In this document: piece by piece, positions 52,147 to 58,446 of the stretch | Numbering within the stretch: position 1 is the first letter of the stretch | How the letters are laid out: each line of letters begins with the position of its first letter | Origin: CAYPNP01 sp964412195 | Lineage (GTDB): Bacteria; Acidobacteriota; JAAYUB01 | Length of the DNA: 64,000 nucleotides | Reading direction: 5' to 3' | Assembly: GCA_964412195.1 (NCBI GenBank) | Contig: CAYPNP010000003.1 | Location: forward strand, 62,001 to 126,000 | The notes under the pieces: model-generated | The model's input: the letters and a program-made list of their open reading frames with translations, nothing else | What the model was told of the DNA's origin: nothing | Databases searched by the model: none | Translations under genes and position numbers: made by a program

Positions 52147-53257
52147 GCGCTGCCTCCAGGGCGGCCGCGGCGGCCCGGTCCAGGAAGGCCAGGGCCTCGG
52201 CCCGCTTCTCCAACAGCCGCCGCCCCTCCTTCCGCAGGTCCTGCTGCAGCAGGCCGTGGGCCAGGAGCGGGAAGACCTGGGTGACGTCGCCGTGGCAGAA
52301 GACGCTGCGCTGGAGGCACTCGACCGAGGTCTTGCCCCAGGTGTGCCCCTCGGAGGCGGGGCAGCCGGAGAGGCCGCCGGTGTGGACGTTGGCGTCGCTG
52401 ATCTGGACGTCGATGTCGAAGCCGCCGGCGTCGATGAAGAAGATCTGGGACAGCAGCGGCTCCGGCTGCAGTGTGTAGTTCTTCGGCACGCCGCCGCCTA
52501 GGATGACCACGGCCATCTTGCGGGAGGCGTGGTGCTGGGCCCAGTACTGGTAAGCGGCGTACTCGTAGACGTCCTGTTCCAGGTCGAGCCGGAAATGGAA
52601 CGCTTCGCCGAGCGCCTTCTTCAACCGCACCACGTTCAGGAAGATGGAGCCGTCCTGCGGCGCGCCGCAGAAGATCGGCACGCCGAGCAGGTGGCAGGTG
52701 GACAGGAGGCTGCGGTTGGCCTGCAATCCCTTTTGGTTCTCGAGTTCCACCAGGTACTTGCCCAGGAGGTGGTGGAACTCCGGGGTGGTCATGGGCCGCT
52801 GGAACTCCGGCGCCTGGATGACCCGGGCGAAGAACTGGTCGGTCTGCAGCAGCACCTCTTCCTCGAAGAAGATGTCGTAAATGCGGATGACGCGTTCCTC
52901 GCGGAGCTCCCGGTCGTCGACGAAGGGTGTGCCCTCCTCGAGCTGGAAGCCGAGGCTGCGGTGGGCGTCGTGGTAGAGGTTGGCCCCCGTGGTGCAGAGG
53001 ATGTCCACGATGCCCCGCTCGATGAGGGGATTGATGGCGGACCGGGCCAGGTCGGCGGGTGTCATGGCCCCGGACACGGTCAGGACGATGGTGAAGTCTT
53101 CCTGGATGGCCCGCTTGAGCAGGTCGTAGGCCTGGCGCACCTCGCGCCCGCCGTATGCCAGGAAGGCCCGGTGCAGGAGCGCCTCGGTGCTTTCCCGTCC
53201 GGTGAGGGGGTCGGCCGACAGGGGCCGGCCGCGGAATTTTCGCTGCGTGTCGGACAT
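52130..53257 (-). CDS. Deoxyhypusine synthase-like protein
   Basis: A 375-residue protein of the deoxyhypusine synthase superfamily (NAD-dependent spermidine transfer). Glycine-rich NAD-contact segments (VSGAMTPAD; LCTTGANLYHD; VVILGGGVPKNY) and the presumed enzyme-imine Lys309 in HTWGKTSVE are intact. In eukaryotes and archaea the enzyme modifies eIF5A/aIF5A. Bacteria have no such target, and bacterial relatives include homospermidine-synthase-like and uncharacterised forms, so the substrate is open. The start ATG 53257 follows GGAGGG. Confidence 0.87.
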   Translation of the reverse strand: MSDTQRKFRGRPLSADPLTGRESTEALLHRAFLAYGGREVRQAYDLLKRAIQEDFTIVLTVSGAMTPADLARSAINPLIERGIVDILCTTGANLYHDAHRSLGFQLEEGTPFVDDRELREERVIRIYDIFFEEEVLLQTDQFFARVIQAPEFQRPMTTPEFHHLLGKYLVELENQKGLQANRSLLSTCHLLGVPIFCGAPQDGSIFLNVVRLKKALGEAFHFRLDLEQDVYEYAAYQYWAQHHASRKMAVVILGGGVPKNYTLQPEPLLSQIFFIDAGGFDIDVQISDANVHTGGLSGCPASEGHTWGKTSVECLQRSVFCHGDVTQVFPLLAHGLLQQDLRKEGRRLLEKRAEALAFLDRAAAAALEAAHAPDR

Positions 53258-53291
53258 GGGCGCGCGCCCTCCTTAAAAAGTCAAAAAAGTA

Positions 53292-53318
53292 TACCATACG
53301 AAAATGGCTTTTATGGTA
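53292..53318. promoter_or_regulatory. Operator-like inverted repeat in a divergent gap
   Basis: TACCATA (53292-53298) and TATGGTA (53312-53318) are perfect inverted arms 13 bp apart. They lie between the start of the DHS-like gene and the bS22-like gene, in an AT-rich promoter region where TATACT (minus strand, 53294-53289) and TAGAAT (plus, 53317-53322) look like -10 elements. One regulator could control both directions. Confidence 0.4.
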
Positions 53319-53353
53319 GAATCCACTTTTTCAAATCGAACCGGAGGTGCGCC

Positions 53354-53449
53354 ATGGGCAGCGTAAAGAAGAAAAAGAGAAAGAGAGCCGGCAAGCTGAG
53401 ACGGCAGCGCAAGCACAAGATGAGACGCAATCAGCACAACAAGAAATAA
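53354..53449 (+). CDS. bS22/COX24 (AURKAIP1)-like small basic protein
   Basis: A 31-residue, Lys/Arg-rich protein: it starts MGSVKKKKRKRAGKLRR and ends RRNQHNKK. It matches the short AURKAIP1/COX24 family, which includes bS22, a small 30S-associated ribosomal protein of mycobacteria (MGSVIKKRRKRM-type start). ATG 53354 has GGAGG 6 bp upstream, and a strong terminator follows the stop codon, so a dedicated mRNA is likely. Binding to ribosomal RNA is inferred from the family. Confidence 0.85.
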   Translation: MGSVKKKKRKRAGKLRRQRKHKMRRNQHNKK

Positions 53450-53450
53450 A

Positions 53451-53485
53451 TTTTGAGCTCCCGGCCCGGGGAGCTCAAAATTTTT
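53451..53485. terminator. Bidirectional intrinsic terminator
   Basis: TTTTGAGCTCCC (53451-53462) and GGGAGCTCAAAA (53469-53480) form a 12-bp stem with a 6-base loop, flanked by A-rich and T-rich runs on both sides (T run 53481-53485). It serves the convergent bS22-like and LysE genes. It is the only convergent gap in the window without a stutter palindrome. Confidence 0.88.
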
Positions 53486-53523
53486 CGGCCGCCGGCGTCC
53501 GCTCCGGCGATCCCGCCCGCGTT

Positions 53524-54153
53524 CTACAGCAAGACCAGCTTTACGAACTTCCCCAGCAGATACAGCCCGAATCCCAAATAGGCCACGCCGCAGAGGCGCT
53601 GGATGCCCCCCGTGACGCCGGTGAAGTAATGCCGGTGCAGGGAGACGACCTTGCCGATCCCCATCAGCCACAGGAAGGTGCCGGCCTGGAAGCCGAGGAT
53701 GAACACCAGGTTCGTGCCCATGTGCAGGTAGAGCACGCCGATGGAGTAGTACAACTCGGTGACCGCCAGCAGGACCACGATCAGGAACGGATTGGACAGG
53801 GCCATGAACACGCCGGTGAAATAGTGGCCGTGGTGGGCGTGCTCGGGATCCAGGTCGGCCCCGGCCGCGGACAGGCGCCGGTGAAGGATGTAGTAGACGC
53901 CCAGCCCGGCCAGGAACAGGCCGCCTAGCCCGCTGAAGACCTCCTTCACCAGGGCCAGGAGCTCCGACGACAACTGGTAAATGATGGCGATCAGGCAGTA
54001 GAAGGTGTCTCCGGTGACGCAACCGAGGGCGAGCCGGCGGGCGGCGCGGCGCTGGCCGTGGATGCTCTTCTCGAACACCGCGAAGTTGATCGGCCCCGGG
54101 GGAATCGCCAAGGCGAAGCCGGTCGCGATCCCCACCAGGAGGCTGATGAGCAT
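53524..54153 (-). CDS. LysE-family amino-acid exporter
   Basis: A 209-residue, six-helix exporter. The family start (LVGIATGFALAIPPGPINFAVFEKSIHGQRRAA) includes the PGP motif of LysE/RhtB. A His-rich loop follows (DPEHAHHGHYFTG) near residue 105. The second half has LALGFQAGTFLWLMG-like segments. Substrates in this family are basic amino acids, threonine or homoserine; none can be chosen. It starts at ATG 54153, 7 bp after the VWA gene, so the two form an operon. Confidence 0.88.
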   Translation of the reverse strand: MLISLLVGIATGFALAIPPGPINFAVFEKSIHGQRRAARRLALGCVTGDTFYCLIAIIYQLSSELLALVKEVFSGLGGLFLAGLGVYYILHRRLSAAGADLDPEHAHHGHYFTGVFMALSNPFLIVVLLAVTELYYSIGVLYLHMGTNLVFILGFQAGTFLWLMGIGKVVSLHRHYFTGVTGGIQRLCGVAYLGFGLYLLGKFVKLVLL

Positions 54154-54160
54154 GCCTGCC

Positions 54161-55105
54161 TCAGTCTTCCGGCGAATAGTAACCCTGGCGGTAGAAAAGC
54201 TTGAGCCCCTTCCGCCGCACGGTCACCTTGATGTTCCGGTACGTGCCGTCCCGCTGCTGGTTCTTCGGCTCGTACGCCATGTTGTACTGATGGTTGATGT
54301 CGTTCATGATGGCGTCGAACGTCTTCTTCAGCTGGTCGAAGGAGGCTTTGGGGGAGAAGAACTTGCCGCCGGTCTCCCGGCAGAATTTCTCGAGGGCCCC
54401 GAAGTTGGCGGGGTAGTTCGGCGAGCGGACGCCGAGGCCGTAGATCAGGACGTCGTGCTTCTGCGCCGACTTGATGGCGGTGTCCATGCTGACCTTGGAG
54501 GCCGTGTCCTCGCCGTCGGAGAGGATCACGATGATCTTCCGGCCGGCCTCGCCGGAGAGCTTGTCCTCCGACGCCAGGTAGACGGCGTCGTAGAGGGCCG
54601 TATTGCCGCCGGGCCGGAGCTTGGCCAGGGAGCGGTCGAGGCGGTCGGGATCGTCGGTGAAGTCCTGGGTCAGGATGACCTCGGAGTGGAACTCCAGCAG
54701 CGTGACCATGTCCTTGTTGGGCCGGACGATCTGCTTGAAGAAGGCCGAGGCCGTCGCGACCTCCTGCTGGAGCTTGTCGGAGACGGAAGCGCTGGTGTCC
54801 ACCAGCATGGCGATGGTGAGGGGGAGGTCTTTTGACTGGCTGAGGTTGTTGAAGTACTTGATCTCCTGCGGCACCCCGTCCTCGTAAATGGAGAAGTCCT
54901 CCTTCTTGAGGTCGCGGACGTAGTCCTTGCCGGAGGAGGCGGTGACGAACAGGTTCACCACGATGGCGCGAGACTTGATCACCGCGCCGGCCGGCGGCGT
55001 TTCCTGGGCCGACAGGGGCCGGCCGGGGAGGCCGAGGACGGCCGCTAGCAGAAACCCGGCGGCGGCTGCGCGGAGGAGGGCGGGGAGCTTGGCGGACTCA
55101 GGCAT
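54161..55105 (-). CDS. Secreted VWFA-related protein (acidobacterial TIGR03436 type)
   Basis: A 314-residue exported protein with signal peptide (ALLRAAAAGFLLAAVLGLPG). ATG 55105 is preferred over GTG 55132. After the mature start, VVNLFVTASSGKDYVRDLKKEDFSIYEDG is the hallmark of the acidobacterial VWFA-related family. The VWA domain has the metal site DTSASVS, then SGEAGRKIIVILSDGED. The protein ends KLFYRQGYYSPED. The function is unknown; many acidobacteria carry dozens of paralogues. This is a strong taxonomic clue. An upstream dyad at 55153 may regulate it. Confidence 0.9.
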   Translation of the reverse strand: MPESAKLPALLRAAAAGFLLAAVLGLPGRPLSAQETPPAGAVIKSRAIVVNLFVTASSGKDYVRDLKKEDFSIYEDGVPQEIKYFNNLSQSKDLPLTIAMLVDTSASVSDKLQQEVATASAFFKQIVRPNKDMVTLLEFHSEVILTQDFTDDPDRLDRSLAKLRPGGNTALYDAVYLASEDKLSGEAGRKIIVILSDGEDTASKVSMDTAIKSAQKHDVLIYGLGVRSPNYPANFGALEKFCRETGGKFFSPKASFDQLKKTFDAIMNDINHQYNMAYEPKNQQRDGTYRNIKVTVRRKGLKLFYRQGYYSPED

Positions 55106-55152
55106 GAGTGACCATCCTGGCAGAGATTCCACTTCTTTAAGATCAGGCGCCG

Positions 55153-55167
55153 TTGAAACGGTTTCAA
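55153..55167 (-). promoter_or_regulatory. Operator-like dyad upstream of the VWFA gene
   Basis: TTGAAAC-G-GTTTCAA is a perfect 7-bp inverted repeat with a single central base, 48 bp upstream of the start codon. It resembles LacI-family operators, but no such regulator is encoded nearby. Confidence 0.35.
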
Positions 55168-55219
55168 TGGTAGCACAGATTCCCTGCCCCCGTCACCGGA
55201 GACGTTGCTGTGTTTCGTG

Positions 55220-55415
55220 CCCGTGCTCGTGCTCGTAATCGACGGGTGACGGGTGACCGGTGACCGCCGATCCGACCATGGACGATGGACCATGGACCAT
55301 TTCAATCCCTATCGATCGTGCTCGTCGATCGTACTCGTCATCGTCATCGTCATCGTAATCGTAATCGTAATCGTAACAATCGATTACACGCAGAGGCGCA
55401 GAGGCCGCGGAGGCG
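55220..55415. repeat. Composite stutter repeat, direct copy of 2362-2576
   Basis: In order: GTGCTCGTGCTCGTAATCG; TGACGGG/TGACCGG heptads (55246-55270); GGACCAT/GGACGAT (55275-55299); TCGATCGTGCTCGTCGATCG and a TCATCG/TCGTAA run (55312-55378); CGATTACACGCAGAGGCGCAGAGGC (55381-55405). The word families and their order match the left half of the 2.4-kb block, 53 kb away. No inverted right half follows. It lies in the 371-bp divergent gap 55106-55476, which contains no gene. Confidence 0.88.
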
Positions 55416-55440
55416 ATCCCGGATCGCCAGAAAATAACAC

Positions 55441-55470
55441 TTGACAATGTGACATTAACTGTCATATTAT
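55441..55470 (+). promoter_or_regulatory. MerR-type promoter/operator
   Basis: TTGACA (55441-55446) and TATTAT (55465-55470) are 18 bp apart, as in lengthened MerR-controlled promoters. Between and across them, AATGTGACA (55446-55454) and TGTCATATT (55460-55468) are inverted with 8 of 9 matching bases and a 5-bp centre. Transcription would start at or within a base or two of the ATG at 55477, so the message is probably leaderless. Confidence 0.75.
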
Positions 55471-55476
55471 CGGGCC

Positions 55477-55953
55477 ATGAAAGAAGAACAAGAAACCAGC
55501 GAACGCTACAGCATCGGGGAACTGTCCGATTTGACAGGCCTGTCCCGGCGGACCATCCACTACTACGTCCAGCGGGGACTGCTGCCGCCGCCCGAGGGCG
55601 GGGGCCGCGGCCATTATTACACCGTGGCGCACGTGGAGCGGATCCGCCGGATCCGTGCCTGGCAGGACGCCGGCACTTCCCTGGATCGGATCAGGGCGTG
55701 CCTGGGTCCCGGGGGCGGGGAGGCGGGGGAATTCGCTGCCGCCGAGCCGGTCCGGCGGCCGGCGCCCGTGATGTGGATGCGATTGCCGGTGGCGCCGGGC
55801 GTGGAGCTGGGCGTCCAAGCGGGGCGGTTCCGGATCTCGCCGGCCCGCCTGGGACAGCTGGCGGAAGCCGTGGCGGCAATCTGCGACGAAATCATTCCTC
55901 CCCTGGCGGGGGGCGAAGAAGGAGGATCGGATAATGGCTCGAACGATGATTGA
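55477..55953 (+). CDS. MerR-family regulator of the VIT/VWA gene
   Basis: A 158-residue protein. The N-terminal winged helix-turn-helix is typical (YSIGELSDLTGLSRRTIHYY; QRGLLPPPEGGGRGHYYT; VERIRRIRAWQDAGTSLD). After a short linker the C-terminal ~75 residues are not like known metal-binding tails and lack the cysteines of metal-sensing MerR proteins; they contain PVMWMRLPVAPGVELGV, possibly an effector domain for the VIT protein. The gene overlaps the VIT/VWA gene by 20 bp. Its own promoter carries the expected dyad. Confidence 0.9.
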   Translation: MKEEQETSERYSIGELSDLTGLSRRTIHYYVQRGLLPPPEGGGRGHYYTVAHVERIRRIRAWQDAGTSLDRIRACLGPGGGEAGEFAAAEPVRRPAPVMWMRLPVAPGVELGVQAGRFRISPARLGQLAEAVAAICDEIIPPLAGGEEGGSDNGSNDD

Positions 55954-58288
55954 ACCCAGGGAGACTACTTTTGGATTGCTGTGGGGCCAGGAACATCAAC
56001 CGGTGCCGCTCTGCGGTGTGGCCTACGACGGGCTGCTGTGCGGGACGGCGCTCCGGCTCCGGGTGATCCAGCGGTACCGGAACGAGGAGGACAAGCCGAT
56101 CGAAGCGATGTACCTCTTTCCGGTGCCGGAGGGGGCGGCCGTCTGCGGGCTGACAGTGACGCTGGGGGACCGGGCCCTGCGCGCCGTGGTGGAAGAGCGG
56201 GACAAGGCCTTCGACCTGTACGACGAGGCCATGGGGCGGGGCGACACCGCCGTCCTGCTGGACCAGGAGCGGCCCAACGTCTTCCAGATGAGCGTGGGCA
56301 ACCTGCTGCCGGGGGAGGAGGCGGTGGTGGAAGTCCGGCTGGTCATGGACGCGAAGCCGGACGGCGGGGAGATCCGTCTGATGATCCCCACCACCATCTC
56401 GCCCCGGTACAACCCGGTCACCGCGGATCCCGCCGTGCGGGTGGAAATCGAGCGGACCACGCCGCCGTATGCGGCATCCGTGCCCTACGGGCTGACCGTG
56501 GCCCTTGAAATGGAGATGGCCTCGGACATCCGCTCCGTGTCTTCGGAGTCCCATCCGGTGGAAGTGACCGTGACCGGGTCTCGCGCCACCGTTCGCCTGG
56601 CCCAGCGCGAGACGGCCATGGACCGCGACTTCGTCCTGAAGTGCCGGACCGCCGCGCTGCACGAGGCGTCGGCCCTGGCGGCCTCCGACCACGGCCGCGA
56701 CCACGTGGCCGTGACTCTCTTGCCCGAGTTGGAGCAGGACGCGGAGCCGGCCCCGCGCCGGGTGGTGTTCCTGGTGGACTGCTCCGGATCGATGCAGGGG
56801 GATTCCATCGGGGAGGCCCGCCGGGCCGTGGAACTGTGCCTGCGGGCGCTGCGGGCGGGCGACCGCTTCCAGATCGTCCGCTTCGGTTCTTCGTTCCACT
56901 CCCTGTCGGCGGGGCTCCTGGAGTACTCCCAGGAAACGCTGGATGACGCCGTGGCGCGCGTCCGCATGATGGAGGCTGATCTGGGCGGGACCGAGATCCT
57001 GCGGCCCCTGCGGCACATCCTCTCCAATGCGGGCGAGGACCGGCTGGACGTGGTGGTCCTCACCGACGGTCAGGTGGGCAACGAGGCCGAAGTGCTGGAG
57101 CTGGCCCGGCAGCACCGCGACCGCTGCCGCATCTTCTCCTTCGGCATCGGCGCGGGCTGCAGCGAGCATCTGGTGCGCGGCCTGGCTCGCGAGAGCGGCG
57201 GGGAGAGCGAGTTCATCTTCCCGGGAGAACGGATCGAGCCCAAGGTGTTGCGGCAGTTCGCCCGCATCGACACGCCGCTGCTGCAGGAGGTGGAAATCGA
57301 CTGGGGCGGCCTGCCCGTGGAGGCGGCACCGGCCCGGATCCCGCCGGTTTTCGCGGGTGACGCGCTGGTGGTGACCGCCCGGTTGGTGAGTGACGAAATG
57401 CAGTTTCCGGACGGCGCCGTGGTGCGCCTGTCCGCCGTCACCCCCGCGGGGCGGAAGGTGTGGACCGCCGTGGTGAAGCGGGCCGGGCAGGGGGACGTGA
57501 TCCCGTTGCTGTGGGCGCGGCGCCGGATCCGCGACCTGGAGTCCGGCTTCGGCGCCCCGTCGGGCTCCTCCCAGCGCCGGCAGCGGCCCCGGGGGCAACG
57601 CGAGATGGTGGACCTGTCCATGGAGTACGGGTTGCTGTGCTCCGAGACGAGCTTCGTCGGAGTGATCGAGCGGCCCGACGGGCAGAAGGCCGGGGGGCCG
57701 GCCGAGGCGCGCCGGGTGCCGGTAATGACCACCGCCGGCTGGCACGGCCTGGGCGGGATCCTGCCCGGTGTATTCGCCAAATCTGCGCCCAGCGCTGGAA
57801 GGCCCTTCATTCCCGGCCCCGGTGTTTTATACAGCATGCCGACCATGGCGGCCGGGGAGCCGTGCTATGACAAGGAAGTGTCGCGCTGCATGCCGTCCGG
57901 GTTTTCCGACATGGTCATGGATCGTTCCGAAAAGCGAAAATCCACCCGCTTCCCCAAGGCGGACGCTTCGTCCCGGTACTGGTATCTCGGCCTCTTGGCG
58001 CTTCAGCAGGCGGACGGCTCGTTCCCACTGGGGCAGGAGTTGGCGGACTGGGCGGGACGGAAGCTGAGGGAACTGCGCGCCTGGGTCCGGAAACTGTCGC
58101 CCGGCGGTTCCGAAGCCGAATCCGTCCTGGCCACGGCCCTGGCCCTCGTCCTGCTGGAGAAGAAGGCGGCGGACGCCTCCGACCAGTGGCAGGCGGCGGC
58201 GGCCAAGGCGCGGGTCTGGCTGGCGAACCACCGCTCGACCCTGGAGGGCCTCCCGGTGGAGGATTGGCTGCGGCGGAACCTCAAGTAA
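55934..58288 (+). CDS. VIT-domain and VWA-domain protein
   Basis: A 784-residue cytoplasmic-looking protein without a signal peptide. Residues ~10-140 form a vault-protein inter-alpha-trypsin (VIT) domain (LCGVAYDGLLCGTALRLRV; YLFPVPEGAAVCGLTV). Residues ~275-440 form a VWA domain with MIDAS acid Asp282 in VFLVDCSGSMQG and DVVVLTDGQVG. The C-terminal third is less conserved and ends with a helical region; in between GYWYLGLLALQQADGSFPL-type text (YLGLLALQQADGSFPL) resembles a scaffold. Its start lies inside the merR-type gene, so they are translationally coupled. Function unknown. Confidence 0.9.
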   Translation: MARTMIEPRETTFGLLWGQEHQPVPLCGVAYDGLLCGTALRLRVIQRYRNEEDKPIEAMYLFPVPEGAAVCGLTVTLGDRALRAVVEERDKAFDLYDEAMGRGDTAVLLDQERPNVFQMSVGNLLPGEEAVVEVRLVMDAKPDGGEIRLMIPTTISPRYNPVTADPAVRVEIERTTPPYAASVPYGLTVALEMEMASDIRSVSSESHPVEVTVTGSRATVRLAQRETAMDRDFVLKCRTAALHEASALAASDHGRDHVAVTLLPELEQDAEPAPRRVVFLVDCSGSMQGDSIGEARRAVELCLRALRAGDRFQIVRFGSSFHSLSAGLLEYSQETLDDAVARVRMMEADLGGTEILRPLRHILSNAGEDRLDVVVLTDGQVGNEAEVLELARQHRDRCRIFSFGIGAGCSEHLVRGLARESGGESEFIFPGERIEPKVLRQFARIDTPLLQEVEIDWGGLPVEAAPARIPPVFAGDALVVTARLVSDEMQFPDGAVVRLSAVTPAGRKVWTAVVKRAGQGDVIPLLWARRRIRDLESGFGAPSGSSQRRQRPRGQREMVDLSMEYGLLCSETSFVGVIERPDGQKAGGPAEARRVPVMTTAGWHGLGGILPGVFAKSAPSAGRPFIPGPGVLYSMPTMAAGEPCYDKEVSRCMPSGFSDMVMDRSEKRKSTRFPKADASSRYWYLGLLALQQADGSFPLGQELADWAGRKLRELRAWVRKLSPGGSEAESVLATALALVLLEKKAADASDQWQAAAAKARVWLANHRSTLEGLPVEDWLRRNLK

Positions 58289-58336
58289 GTTGCGGAACCG
58301 GTCCCGGCAGAACCGGGACAGGGGGATTCGACCGGC

Positions 58337-58365
58337 AGGCGGCCCTACAGGGCCGCCTTTCTTTT
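58337..58365 (+). terminator. Intrinsic terminator of the VIT/VWA operon
   Basis: AGGCGGCCC (58337-58345) and GGGCCGCCT (58350-58358) form a 9-bp stem with loop TACA, followed by TTTCTTTT. Confidence 0.85.
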
Positions 58366-58446
58366 ATGGCTGCCGGCGGGAAATATGACAAGCCGGCGCA
58401 CCCGGAGACGGTCGGGATCATCCAAGAGGGCGTTTGGAGAGAAGAA

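Noticed and set aside
58186..58446. Earlier start for the GGDEF protein
   Set aside because: The extension overlaps the VIT/VWA gene and the terminator at 58337-58365 and carries no domain.
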